The translations under genes and the position numbers were made by a program. Positions 23,167 through 30,919 of a stretch of 38,981 nt of DNA are shown in pieces (positions within the stretch are counted from its first letter, which is position 1; each line of letters opens with the position of its first letter). This DNA comes from Phycisphaerales bacterium (GTDB lineage Bacteria; Planctomycetota; Phycisphaerae; Phycisphaerales; UBA1924), in contig RECY01000042.1 of assembly GCA_007693785.1 (NCBI GenBank), positions 1 to 38,981 of the forward strand, read 5' to 3'. Under the pieces are notes generated by a model. It saw nothing but the letters and a program-made list of their open reading frames with translations, searched no databases and was not told the DNA's origin.

Positions 23167-23880
23167 TCACGGTGCCCGCGCGATCGCTTGCAGACGCTGC
23201 TTGAGACGGTCGATCTCCTGCGGGTGGTTCGAGTCGTACAGCCCCAGCACGCGACGGTCCGGCCCGACGAGGAACACACGTGACGGGTGCACGATGTTCG
23301 CCATCTCCGACCCATCGGGAAGCAGAATCAGGTTCGCCGGGTCCGGGTCCGGCGCGATGCGGAACATCAACGTCTCGGCGAGGGCGTCCACCTGCGCCTG
23401 GTCGGTCCGCGTGAAGACCCAGCGCTCGGTATCCGCCCCGAAACTCTCGGCGTACGAGCGGAGCACCTCCGGCGTGTCACGCTCCGGGTCCACGCTGATC
23501 GAGAGTTGACGGATCGGACGCCCCCCGTGACGCACGCCCTCGGTCGCCTCGTGCAGTTCGGCCATCACGCCCGTGAGCTGCGGGCAGACCAGCACGCAGT
23601 TGGTGAAAATAAAGCTCACCAGCGTGATCTGCCCGTTCAGGATCTCGGTCGTGCGCGACCGCCCGTCCTGATCGGTCAACGCCGCGACGGGGAAGACCAT
23701 CTCAACCTCGTCCAGCGGCGGCGTTGGCGCGAGGGGGTCGGCGAGGCGTTCGGCCTCCTGAGCCGCGAGAAACTCGCGCGTCGCCGCCTGGCGGGGGGCG
23801 AGCAGGCGCGCCAGCACGCCCGACACGACCATCACGATGAGCAGCACGACCATCGCCGGCAGGATCCATTTCGGCGCCAT
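23167..23880 (-). CDS. SCO1/SenC/PrrC family copper chaperone
   Basis: Thioredoxin-fold, membrane-tethered copper chaperone that helps build the CuA centre of cytochrome c oxidase. An N-terminal membrane anchor (PAMVVLLIVMVVSGVLARLL, residues 8-27) precedes the periplasmic domain. The copper ligands are present: C95 and C99 in TNCVLVCP, and H198 in NIVHPSRVFLV. Length (237) is typical. Its ATG at 23880 is 1 nt after the stop of the ABC permease gene, so it is translationally coupled. It closes the four-gene ctaB cluster and is convergent with pheS, with only 30 bp between the stops. Confidence 0.94.
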   Translation of the reverse strand: MAPKWILPAMVVLLIVMVVSGVLARLLAPRQAATREFLAAQEAERLADPLAPTPPLDEVEMVFPVAALTDQDGRSRTTEILNGQITLVSFIFTNCVLVCPQLTGVMAELHEATEGVRHGGRPIRQLSISVDPERDTPEVLRSYAESFGADTERWVFTRTDQAQVDALAETLMFRIAPDPDPANLILLPDGSEMANIVHPSRVFLVGPDRRVLGLYDSNHPQEIDRLKQRLQAIARAP

Positions 23881-23881
23881 G

Positions 23882-24712
23882 TCAGCCTCCGTCCGCTGTT
23901 CGTGTGCGCACGCCGGCGCGATGCGGGCGGCGGGTGCGTCGCCCGATGGTCAGGATCGCGAGCCCGACGCCGAGGGCGGCGAAGGCGAGCCCGCCGAGCC
24001 ACGGGAGAGCCGGGAACTCGCCCAGCAGGGCGGCGCGGACCGCGCCCGTCGCCCACGCAAGCGGGTTGGCGCGCATGACCGCGCCCATCCAGCCGGCCGC
24101 GCCGTCGATGGGGAATGCCGAGCCGGAGAGCAGCCACATCGGCATGAGCACGAGGTTCATGACGCTGTGGAAGCCCTGGACGGAATCGACCCACCACGCG
24201 GCGGCGAGCGCGACGCCCCCGATTCCGAGGCTGACCAGCAGCACGCCCGCGAGCGCGAGGGCGAGCTCGGTCGGCCCGGGTCGCATCCCGACGGCGTACG
24301 CCGCGAGGAGCAGGATCGCGCCCTGAGCCGTCGCGACTGTCGCGGCCCCGAGCAGCTTGCTCCCCGCGATCGCCCACGCGGGCGCGGGGCTCGCGAGCAC
24401 GCCTTGAAGCAGCCCGCGGTGCCGGTCCTCGATGAGGCTGATCGCGCCGAAGATGCTTGTGAAGGTCACGGTGAGCGTGATGATGCCGGGCAGCAGGAAC
24501 GCGGCGTAGCCGAGGGCGGGTTCGGCATCATCCGTGCGCACGGGCGGGGCGATCGAATCGGCGAAGCCGCTGGCGAGGACGAGCCAGAGCAGGAGCGGCG
24601 TCGCGAGGGCCGCGATCAATCGCGTCGGCTGGCGCACGACGCGCGTCAGCTCGCGTCGCCAGAGCGCGAGGATCGCCGGCGTGCCGACGCGGTGCGGGGC
24701 GTGCGTGGTCAT
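23882..24712 (-). CDS. ABC-2 type transporter permease
   Basis: Membrane half of an ABC exporter. The 276-residue protein has an N-terminal cytoplasmic WRRELTRVVRQPTRL segment (ABC-2 coupling region) and about six hydrophobic helices, among them LIAALATPLLLWLVLASGF, FLLPGIITLTVTFTSIFGAI, and VALAAAWWVDSVQGFHSVMN followed by LVLMPMWLLSGSAFPID, the usual ABC-2 pattern. Its start overlaps the stop of the ATPase gene by 4 nt. Location between the ATPase and SCO1 suggests a role in cytochrome oxidase or haem/copper handling; the substrate cannot be read from sequence. Confidence 0.93.
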   Translation of the reverse strand: MTTHAPHRVGTPAILALWRRELTRVVRQPTRLIAALATPLLLWLVLASGFADSIAPPVRTDDAEPALGYAAFLLPGIITLTVTFTSIFGAISLIEDRHRGLLQGVLASPAPAWAIAGSKLLGAATVATAQGAILLLAAYAVGMRPGPTELALALAGVLLVSLGIGGVALAAAWWVDSVQGFHSVMNLVLMPMWLLSGSAFPIDGAAGWMGAVMRANPLAWATGAVRAALLGEFPALPWLGGLAFAALGVGLAILTIGRRTRRPHRAGVRTRTADGG

Positions 24713-25743
24713 CGCTCGCCCCGCTTCCGGAGCGGCGCGGGCGTGGGAGCTTCGGGCTCGGTTTCGGGATTAAGGGGCTGGCCGGTCGCGTGGAGGTAGA
24801 CATCGGCGAGCGTCGCGGGGCCAAGCTCGAAGGCGAAGCCCTCGCGCGCCAGCGACGCGGCCAGCTCGCTCGCGCCCTCGGCGTCCGGGAGCGGGGCGGT
24901 CCAGGCGCCGCCCGCTCGCTGAGGGGTGAGGCCGAGGCGGGCGAAGGCGTCCGGCGCACCGTCTGCGTGGACGCGGACGGTGCGCTCGCCGAGGCGCTCG
25001 CGCAGGGCTCGCGGCTCGCCGTCGAGCGCGACGCGTCCTTCGCTCATGCAGACGACCCGCTGCGCGCGCTCGGCCTCGTCCATCAGGTGCGTCGAGAGGA
25101 TCACCGTTCGTGGGCGTTCCGGCGGGGCGTCGGCGTGGAGGCGGGCGACGAGATCCATGAACGAGGCGCGGGCCGCGTGGTCGAGCCCGGTCGATGGCTC
25201 GTCGAGCAGCAGGACGTCGGGCCCGCTGAGCATCGCCCGCGCGAGGTCGGCCCGTCGCGCCAGCCCGCCGGAGAGCGAGGCGACGCGGTCGTGGAGTCGG
25301 TCCGTGAGCTCGAGCTCCGCCGCGGTGCGCTCGATCGCGGCCTGGGCTTGCGCCCCGGTCATCCCGAAGAGCGCGGCGGCCGTGCGCAGGTTCTCGGCGA
25401 TCGTCAGGAGCGGGTCGAGCCCCGGGTGCTGGAAGACGACGCCGAGGCGGGCCCGGGCGCTGGCGCTCGCGCCCGCCGCAGGGTCGGCCCCGAGCAGGGC
25501 GACGTCGCCGGCGTCCGGGCGATCGGTCCCGGCGAGGAGCTTGAGCAGCGTGGACTTCCCGGAGCCGTTGGGCCCGAGCAGGGCGAGGAACTGTCCCGGG
25601 GGGACTTCGAGCGTGACGTTGTTGAGCGCGACACGCTCGGGCTGGCGTCGGCGTGCGGGGTAGACGCGGGAAACGCCCGACCAGTGAGCCGCGGGGGCTG
25701 TGGGGTTGGCGAGGATCGCGGGTTGTGCGGCGGTTGGCGTCAC
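24709..25743 (-). CDS. ABC transporter ATP-binding protein
   Basis: ATPase subunit paired with the downstream permease. Motifs: Walker A GPNGSGKST (residues 57-65), Q-loop Q105 (FQHPGLDPLLT), signature LSGG (157-160), Walker B LLLDEPSTGLD (178-188), H-loop H219 (STHLMDEAE). The C-terminal 100 residues form an additional domain, as in DrrA/CcmA-like exporters, ending in a Pro/Glu-rich stretch. The start is a GTG at 25743, 3 nt after the ctaB stop, with no strong Shine-Dalgarno, which suggests coupling. Length 344. Confidence 0.93.
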   Translation of the reverse strand: MTPTAAQPAILANPTAPAAHWSGVSRVYPARRRQPERVALNNVTLEVPPGQFLALLGPNGSGKSTLLKLLAGTDRPDAGDVALLGADPAAGASASARARLGVVFQHPGLDPLLTIAENLRTAAALFGMTGAQAQAAIERTAAELELTDRLHDRVASLSGGLARRADLARAMLSGPDVLLLDEPSTGLDHAARASFMDLVARLHADAPPERPRTVILSTHLMDEAERAQRVVCMSEGRVALDGEPRALRERLGERTVRVHADGAPDAFARLGLTPQRAGGAWTAPLPDAEGASELAASLAREGFAFELGPATLADVYLHATGQPLNPETEPEAPTPAPLRKRGER

Positions 25744-25746
25744 CGG

Positions 25747-26727
25747 TCAGTTCAGGATCAGCACGCGGACGACGGCCTCGGCGACCATCACGATCAGCAG
25801 CAGCGGGAGGTGGAGGATCGAGGCGATGAAGACCGTCCGCGCGTCGCGGCGCGTCCGCGTGATCGCCAGTCGCACAGCCAGCGCGAGATACGCGAGCCCG
25901 GTCGCCCACGCGACGCTGAGATAAGCGAAGCCGAGCAGGTCCGGCATCGCGTAGGCGGGCAGGAGCGTGAGCGGGAGGAGGGCGAGGGCGGTGAGCACGA
26001 TCGCGGGCGCGGTCGCGACGCCCCAGGGGTCGATGACCGGGAGCATGCGGTACCCGCCGGCGGCGTAGTCCTCGCGATAGAGCCAGGCGATCGCGAGGAA
26101 GTGCGGGAGCTGCCAGACGGTCATAAGCAGGAAGAGGCTGATGCCCCCGGGCTCGAGGGCGGCGGCCCATCCGGCGGCCCATCCGGTCGCCTGGCTCGCG
26201 GCGGTCCAGCCGATCAGCGGCGGCAACGCACCGGGGATCGCGCCCACGAGCGTCGACCAGATCGAGACGACCTTCATCGGCGTGTAGATCGCGAGATAGG
26301 TCAGCACGCAGATGGCGCTGATCGCGGCCGGCACGGGCCCGCAGGTCAGCCAGAGCGCCAGCACGCCGAGGACGCAGAGGGAGGAGCCGGTGATCAGCAC
26401 GGCGATCGGTTCGACGCGGTCCTGCGGGAGGGGGCGGCCGACGGTTCGCGGCATGCGGGCGTCGCGGTGGCGCTCCATGAGCTGGTTGAGCGCGTTGGCG
26501 CCGGCGGCTGACATCGCGGTGCCGACGATGCACCCGACGACGGCGATCAGCAGTTCGGGCAGGGCCCAGGAACGCCCGAGAGCCGCCATCGCGAAGCCGA
26601 CGGCCGCGGTGATCGTGACGAGACGGGTGATGCGGGGCTTGGTGGTCTCGAGGAGCGCGGCCGCCTGGTGCGCGAGGCGATCGGCGCGGGGTTGCGCGGC
26701 CAGGCTGACAAGCGGGGATCGGCTCAC
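25747..26727 (-). CDS. ctaB: Protohaem IX farnesyltransferase (haem O synthase)
   Basis: Polytopic UbiA-family membrane enzyme that adds farnesyl to haem B to make haem O for haem-copper oxidases. The diagnostic Asp-rich motif is ALNQLMERHRDARMPRT (residues 79-95), followed by RPLP; the second conserved loop region is YLAIYTPMKVVSIWSTLVGA, and the last motif block FLLMTVWQLPHFLAIAWLYREDY matches CtaB/CyoE. About nine hydrophobic helices. The GTG at 26727 was chosen because GGAG lies 6 nt upstream; a TTG 16 codons earlier would give a longer N-terminus. It is the first gene of the ctaB-ATPase-permease-SCO1 set. Confidence 0.94.
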   Translation of the reverse strand: MSRSPLVSLAAQPRADRLAHQAAALLETTKPRITRLVTITAAVGFAMAALGRSWALPELLIAVVGCIVGTAMSAAGANALNQLMERHRDARMPRTVGRPLPQDRVEPIAVLITGSSLCVLGVLALWLTCGPVPAAISAICVLTYLAIYTPMKVVSIWSTLVGAIPGALPPLIGWTAASQATGWAAGWAAALEPGGISLFLLMTVWQLPHFLAIAWLYREDYAAGGYRMLPVIDPWGVATAPAIVLTALALLPLTLLPAYAMPDLLGFAYLSVAWATGLAYLALAVRLAITRTRRDARTVFIASILHLPLLLIVMVAEAVVRVLILN

Positions 26728-26830
26728 CAAAGGCTCCGGCAGGGGCTCTGGGGCAGGACGGTTCCTGCGGGACAAGACTTCATGTTATCCAACAGGAATC
26801 GTGTTCGGGTAGAGATGGATTCTCAATCTG

Positions 26831-28078
26831 TTAATTCGGGCGCGGGATGCGGAGATCGGCCCAGACGGGGAAGTGGTCGCTGGGGAACGGGCCCTGCCAG
26901 GCATCGAGTGTCGGCGGGTGACGCCAGACGCCCGCGCGGACGGCCCCGAGGCTCGTGCTGGGGACGACATAGTCGACCCGCATGCGGAACATCGCGGTGT
27001 CGGTCGGGGCGAGGCCCTCGATCTCGACGTCGCCGGTCGGGGTCAGGCGGCTGTTGACGCGTGGGGCGGTGAAGAGCACACGCCCGATCGGGTCGCGGTA
27101 GCTGTTGCCCTTCTCGGGGTCGGCGTTGAGGTCGCCGAGGATGACAAAGTGGGCGTCGTCGTCGAGCGGGCCGGGGCGGTTGCGGTCGTCGACGATGTAG
27201 GCCCCGCTGGAGACATAGTCGGCCCAGAATCGGATCTCGTCGTGGTTGCGCTTGCGGTTGCGCATCTCGGGCCCGTCGAAGGCCGGGGGCGTGGGGTGGC
27301 TGCAGAGGAAGTGGACAACCGCGCCGCTCGGCAGGCGCACGGGGACGTCCCAGTGGCTCTTGCTGCTGAGTCGGACGAAGTCGCGTTCCTCGTCGGTGAA
27401 CCAGGGGTCGTTGGTCTCGGGATCGGTGGGGAGGAAGGCGCCGGGCATGTAGTCCCAAGGGAAGAGCTGGAACGTGCGCACGCGGTCGGTTTCGATGGTC
27501 AGGCGTGTGTCGACGAGCAGGCCCATCGCGTACTGCCCGGGGAAGACGCCGAAGCCCCACGCGTCGTTGCCGTAGGCGATCGCCTCGTCGGAGGCCCGCC
27601 CGGGGAGCTCGTTCGGCGGCGTCGGCGCGGGCTCGGGGAACTCGGTGACGACGTTGCCATCGCGGTCGAGGTCGAAGCCGCTGGGGATGCCGGTGTTGGA
27701 GGGGGCCATGAAGGCGTGGTAGCTCAGCGGCTCCAGCCCCGGGGCCTGCGGGCGGGCGAGGAAGTTCTCGGCGAAGAGGCGCGCGTTCTGGCCGCTTTCG
27801 GTCTGGGACTCCGGCACGCCGGGGTAGCCCGGGGCGTCGTAGGCGATCTCGGTGAGCAGGAGGACGTTGGGGCGGATCCGCTGGATGAGCTCGGCCAAGG
27901 CGCGCAGACGCGGGTGCTCCGGGTTGCGGACGTCCTCGGAGCGGACATCGAGGAGGTTAAAGGTCGCGACGCGGATGGTGGTGGCGGGGCGGTCGGTGGC
28001 TCGGGCCGGGCTCGCAATCAGGAGCGAGCAGGCGAGCAGGCAGAGCGTGAGCACGGTCCGTCGCGTCAGCGTGTGCAT
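26831..28078 (-). CDS. Secreted endonuclease/exonuclease/phosphatase-family protein
   Basis: DNase I/sphingomyelinase-fold phosphodiesterase of unknown substrate. The N-terminus has a signal peptide (LTRRTVLTLCLLACSLLIA, cleavage near ARA/TD, about residue 27). Fold motifs: N41 in ATFNLLDV, E77 in LLLTEIAYD, H in LCSHPTPP, GDLNADP (catalytic Asp/Asn), and the terminal SDHFPVWADL with its His. These match the catalytic set of the family. The ATG at 28078 has GGAGG at a spacing of 9 nt. Family members of this length (415) act on phosphodiester or lipid substrates outside the cell; no nuclease specificity can be inferred. It lies upstream of ctaB on the same strand, 103 bp away. Confidence 0.9.
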   Translation of the reverse strand: MHTLTRRTVLTLCLLACSLLIASPARATDRPATTIRVATFNLLDVRSEDVRNPEHPRLRALAELIQRIRPNVLLLTEIAYDAPGYPGVPESQTESGQNARLFAENFLARPQAPGLEPLSYHAFMAPSNTGIPSGFDLDRDGNVVTEFPEPAPTPPNELPGRASDEAIAYGNDAWGFGVFPGQYAMGLLVDTRLTIETDRVRTFQLFPWDYMPGAFLPTDPETNDPWFTDEERDFVRLSSKSHWDVPVRLPSGAVVHFLCSHPTPPAFDGPEMRNRKRNHDEIRFWADYVSSGAYIVDDRNRPGPLDDDAHFVILGDLNADPEKGNSYRDPIGRVLFTAPRVNSRLTPTGDVEIEGLAPTDTAMFRMRVDYVVPSTSLGAVRAGVWRHPPTLDAWQGPFPSDHFPVWADLRIPRPN

Positions 28079-28139
28079 GGTCGTGGGCCTCCGTGGGTGA
28101 GGGTGCGGGAGATGGTACGGGGAGGGAGTGGGGAAATCG

Positions 28140-28211
28140 CCAGAGGGCCAGAGGGGGAGAGGGCTCGATCGGAGGGGGCGGGAGGCGGAGGATTCCGATT
28201 TGGCCCTCTGG
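28140..28211. repeat. Inverted repeat in the ygfZ-nuclease gap
   Basis: Arms CCAGAGGGCCA (28140-28150) and TGGCCCTCTGG (28201-28211) are perfect 11-bp reverse complements around a 50-nt loop, followed on the plus strand by CTTTTT. Both flanking genes are on the minus strand, so the T-run points the wrong way for them. A dispersed-repeat or bidirectional structural element is possible. Confidence 0.5.
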
Positions 28212-28250
28212 CTTTTTGCTGCTTTGGCCCTTTCCGCCCCGGCCCCCTCC

Positions 28251-28289
28251 GTCGGCTGCGCCGACACCTCCCCCGACGGGGCGGGGGAG
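28251..28289 (-). terminator. Tandem hairpins just after the YgfZ-family gene
   Basis: The 8-bp stem CTCCCCCG / CGGGGGAG (28268-28275 and 28282-28289, 6-nt loop) begins 3 nt after the stop at 28293, and a 6-bp stem (28251-28256 / 28260-28265) follows directly. No T-run follows on the minus strand. Likely a transcript end or stability signal. Confidence 0.45.
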
Positions 28290-28292
28290 TGG

Positions 28293-29516
28293 TTAAGGCA
28301 GCGTGCGGAGCGCGGGCTGGACTTCGGCTTCCACGAACTCGCCCTCGGCGGCGACGGTGAGCTTCTGACCCGGCTCGGCGTGCTTGGTCTTGACCATCGC
28401 GAAGGCGATCGCGCTCGCGCCGAGCATGGGGCTGATGGTGCTGCTGGTGACCGCGCCGATGACGTCGCCGCCGGCGTCGCCTGTGAGGAAGACCTGCGCG
28501 CCCGTGACGGCCTGGCGGGCGTGCCCCTGCGCGTCGCGGGCGTGCTGGCCCTGGAGTTTGAGGGCGACAAGGACCTGCTTGGGCTTGCCGAGGCTGTGCA
28601 TGCGGGCGACGACTTCCTGCCCGAGGTAGCAGCCTTTGTCGAAGTTGACGCGGTCGTTGAGGACGCCGGTCTCGGCCGGGAGGTTGGTCGGGCCGAAGTC
28701 GAGCATGAACAGGGGCGTGCCGGCCTCGATGCGGGCGATGTTGTACGCGTGCCACCCGATGGGGCGCAGGCGGACGCGGGCGGCGAGGGTGTCGGCGTTC
28801 GCATGGACGGAGGCCATCCGTCCGTCGTCGTCCAGCGGCTGCCCGGCGTCGCAGAGCTTCGCGTAGACCTCGCTCGTGCGCTCGGCGGGGGTGATGAGCT
28901 CGAGCCCGGGGACGCCGGCGGTGTCCTCGCGGAAAACGGTGACCGGGATCCCGTCGATCTCGATCTCGCTGACGTCGGCGTTGTTGAGCTCGGCGAGGGG
29001 GACGCCCCGCGCGTGGGTGGCGAGGTGCTGGAGGAGCTCGAAGGCGTTGGGCCCGTGGAGGGCGAGGCGGTGGAGTTCGGGGGTGGCGTCCTCGAAGGCG
29101 ACGTCCTCGGTGAAGACGAAGTTGGTGAGGGTCTCGATGGTGTGCTCGACGCTGAAGGTGTCGAGTTCGAGGAGGGTGTGGTCGTCGAGCTCGATGAGGC
29201 GGAGGTCGGCGTCGATGCGGCCTTTGCGGTTGAGCCAGAAGCTCCGTCGGGTGTGGTGGGGGGTGAGGGGGGCCTTGCCGAGCAGTTCGCGGGTGAGCAT
29301 GCGGTTGAGGAAGTCGAGGCGGTCGGCGCCGCGGACGCGGACGAGGGCTCGGGAGGGCAGGTCGAGCAGGGCGGCGAACTTGCGCACGGCGGCATACTCG
29401 AGCTCGAGTTCGCCGAAGGTCTCGACGAGCTCGACGGGCGAGTTCTCAGGGCCATAGGGAAGCAGGGAGGCCTCGGCCTCGAGGTGGCGCTGTCGGATTG
29501 GGCTGACCCTGGGCAT
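28293..29516 (-). CDS. YgfZ/GcvT-like folate-binding protein
   Basis: Cytoplasmic tetrahydrofolate-dependent protein that supports assembly or repair of iron-sulfur enzymes. The diagnostic motif KGCYLGQEV (residues 294-302, with C296) is intact. The N-terminal part has the GcvT-fold blocks RVRGADRLDFLNRMLT and RGRIDADLRLIEL-type strands (here KGRIDADLRL), and the C-terminal part has the small beta-barrel domain. Length 407, longer than E. coli YgfZ (326). The ATG at 29516 follows GGAGG at a spacing of about 6 nt. It is divergent from the M42 peptidase gene; the intergenic gap is 120 bp. Confidence 0.91.
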   Translation of the reverse strand: MPRVSPIRQRHLEAEASLLPYGPENSPVELVETFGELELEYAAVRKFAALLDLPSRALVRVRGADRLDFLNRMLTRELLGKAPLTPHHTRRSFWLNRKGRIDADLRLIELDDHTLLELDTFSVEHTIETLTNFVFTEDVAFEDATPELHRLALHGPNAFELLQHLATHARGVPLAELNNADVSEIEIDGIPVTVFREDTAGVPGLELITPAERTSEVYAKLCDAGQPLDDDGRMASVHANADTLAARVRLRPIGWHAYNIARIEAGTPLFMLDFGPTNLPAETGVLNDRVNFDKGCYLGQEVVARMHSLGKPKQVLVALKLQGQHARDAQGHARQAVTGAQVFLTGDAGGDVIGAVTSSTISPMLGASAIAFAMVKTKHAEPGQKLTVAAEGEFVEAEVQPALRTLP

Positions 29517-29558
29517 TCGGTTCCTCCGGCAGATGGTACGCGGGCGGGGCGTGGGCCC

Positions 29559-29564
29559 TAGGCT
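29559..29564 (+). promoter_or_regulatory. Candidate -10 element upstream of the M42 peptidase gene
   Basis: TAGGCT in gccctaggctgtgg lies 73 nt before the GTG start. No convincing -35. Reported because similar TAG-N-N-T hexamers recur ahead of several genes in this window. Confidence 0.2.
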
Positions 29565-29636
29565 GTGGCTCGCGCGGGCGGGCGGACGTGAACGGTCACG
29601 GGCGGCCCGCGCGCGGTTGCGAAGGGAGCTTGCCCG

Positions 29637-30734
29637 GTGAACGTTGAGTTGCTGAAACGGTTGTGCGAGACCCCGGGCGTGCCCGGTCGCGAGGAGCGCG
29701 TGCGGGCGCTGATCGAGAAGGAAGTGAAGGGGCTGTTCGACAACGTGGAGGTGGACGCGCTGGGCTCGTTGATCTGCACCCGCGCCCCGCGAGCCGCGAA
29801 GAAGGGTGGGAGCAAGAAGACGACGGCGAAGAAGCCGACCGGTGGCAAGGGCGAGCCGCCGCGGGTCATGCTGCTGTGCCACATGGACGAAATCGGGTTC
29901 TACGTCTCGAGCATCGACGAGAAGGGGTTCGTGTTTCTCGACCCGGCGGGCGGGTTCGACACGCGGAACCTGTTCAGCCGCCGGGTGCTGGTGTGCACGG
30001 ACAAGGGCGATTACCAGGCGGTGATGAACCCGGGCGGGCGTCCGATTCATATCTCGGGCCCGGAAGAGCGGAACAAGGTGCCGGAGGTGAAGGAGTTCTT
30101 CGTCGACACGGGGATGACGGCCGACGAGGTGAAGAAGAAGATCCAGATCGGGGACTACGTCGTGATGGACGAGCCTTTGATCGAGATCGGTCAGAAGGTG
30201 GTGAGCAAGGCGCTCGACAACCGCGTCGCGTGCTGGCTGGGGATCGAGGCCGTGCGCACGCTGGAGAAGAGCGGGGCGGGGCACTCGTGCGAGGTGGTGG
30301 TCGCGTTCACGACGCAGGAGGAGGTCGGGCTGCGCGGGGCGCGGACGGCGAGCTACTCGGTGCGTCCGGACATCGGGATCGGGATCGACGTGACGCTGGC
30401 GTGCGACACGCCGGGCGTGCCGGCGGCCGAGCGGGTGACCGAGCACGGCAAGGGCTTCGCGCTGCACATCAAGGACGCGTCGTTCATCAGCGACTTCGGG
30501 CTGGTGAACGACCTGGAAGCGGTGGCGAAGAAGAAGAAGGTGCCTTACCAGCGGTCGATTTTGGCGCGCGGCGGTCAGGACGGCGCCGCGGCGCAGCAGG
30601 CGGCGGCCGGGGCGCGGGCCGTCGGCGTGACCGTCGGCACGAGGTACATCCACACCGTGACGGAGATGGTCGACAAGACGGACCTGGCGGCGGCGCGGGA
30701 CGTGCTGGCGGCGTATCTCGAGCAGGTGGGGTAA
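29637..30734 (+). CDS. M42 family metallo-aminopeptidase
   Basis: Cytoplasmic dinuclear-metal aminopeptidase (TET/FrvX/glutamyl-aminopeptidase family), usually a 12-mer cage. Expected metal and catalytic residues are visible: H82 (CHMDEIG), D84, D194 (KALDNRV), E228/E229 (TTQEEVG), D251 (IGIDVTL) and H339 (RYIHTVTEM). Between residues about 51 and 75 lies an insertion rich in Lys/Gly/Thr (KKGGSKKTTAKKPTGGKG), not usual in the family and probably a surface loop. The GTG at 29637 follows GGGAG at a spacing of 8 nt. Length 365. A strong terminator follows. Confidence 0.93.
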   Translation: MNVELLKRLCETPGVPGREERVRALIEKEVKGLFDNVEVDALGSLICTRAPRAAKKGGSKKTTAKKPTGGKGEPPRVMLLCHMDEIGFYVSSIDEKGFVFLDPAGGFDTRNLFSRRVLVCTDKGDYQAVMNPGGRPIHISGPEERNKVPEVKEFFVDTGMTADEVKKKIQIGDYVVMDEPLIEIGQKVVSKALDNRVACWLGIEAVRTLEKSGAGHSCEVVVAFTTQEEVGLRGARTASYSVRPDIGIGIDVTLACDTPGVPAAERVTEHGKGFALHIKDASFISDFGLVNDLEAVAKKKKVPYQRSILARGGQDGAAAQQAAAGARAVGVTVGTRYIHTVTEMVDKTDLAAARDVLAAYLEQVG

Positions 30735-30780
30735 ACGAGCGCCGGCCCGACGACGGGCATCGGTTTAAGTCAGAAATACA

Positions 30781-30814
30781 CAACGCCCGCGTTCGTCCTT
30801 GAACGCGGGCGTTG
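30781..30814. terminator. Bidirectional-type terminator after the M42 peptidase gene
   Basis: A perfect 14-bp stem (30781-30794 / 30801-30814) with loop GTCCTT. It begins 47 nt after the M42 stop and is followed by CTGTTTGC. It sits between convergent genes and could also help stop the HTH-receiver transcript. Confidence 0.7.
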
Positions 30815-30835
30815 CTGTTTGCATCAGGCTTGTGG

Positions 30836-30890
30836 TGGCACAGGTCTCTGACCTGTGTTCCGGCGGGGTGCGGGCGGGACGCCCGTGCCA
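30836..30890. repeat. Intergenic palindromic repeat with TGGCAC...GTGCCA ends
   Basis: The ends TGGCAC (30836-30841) and GTGCCA (30885-30890) are inverted. Inside are two hairpins: CACAGGTC / GACCTGTG (30839-30846, 30850-30857, 3-nt loop) and CGGGC / GCCCG (30871-30875, 30881-30885). The 12-mer GCGGGACGCCCG (30874-30885) recurs exactly at 38086-38097, in the eno terminator. Probably a dispersed repeat of the REP or MITE type; the family name is unknown to me. Confidence 0.5.
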
Positions 30891-30919
30891 ATTGGATTGC
30901 CGGGTGGAGTGTGGTTTGT

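Noticed and set aside
24770-26533. A 587-codon minus-strand frame over ctaB and the ABC ATPase gene
   Set aside because: It is an off-frame reading of two genes with clear motifs; the product is Arg/Pro/Ala-rich and low-complexity.
26831-29455. An 874-codon minus-strand frame seeming to join the nuclease gene with upstream sequence
   Set aside because: Only the part from the ATG at 28078 shows a signal peptide and family motifs. The upstream part is a Ser/Pro/Thr-rich off-frame reading of the YgfZ-family gene, and the true gene has its own GGAGG site.
28293-30653. A 786-codon minus-strand frame containing the YgfZ-like protein
   Set aside because: The first half is antisense to the M42 peptidase gene and has no similarity. 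The YgfZ family region begins at the ATG at 29516 with its own Shine-Dalgarno sequence.
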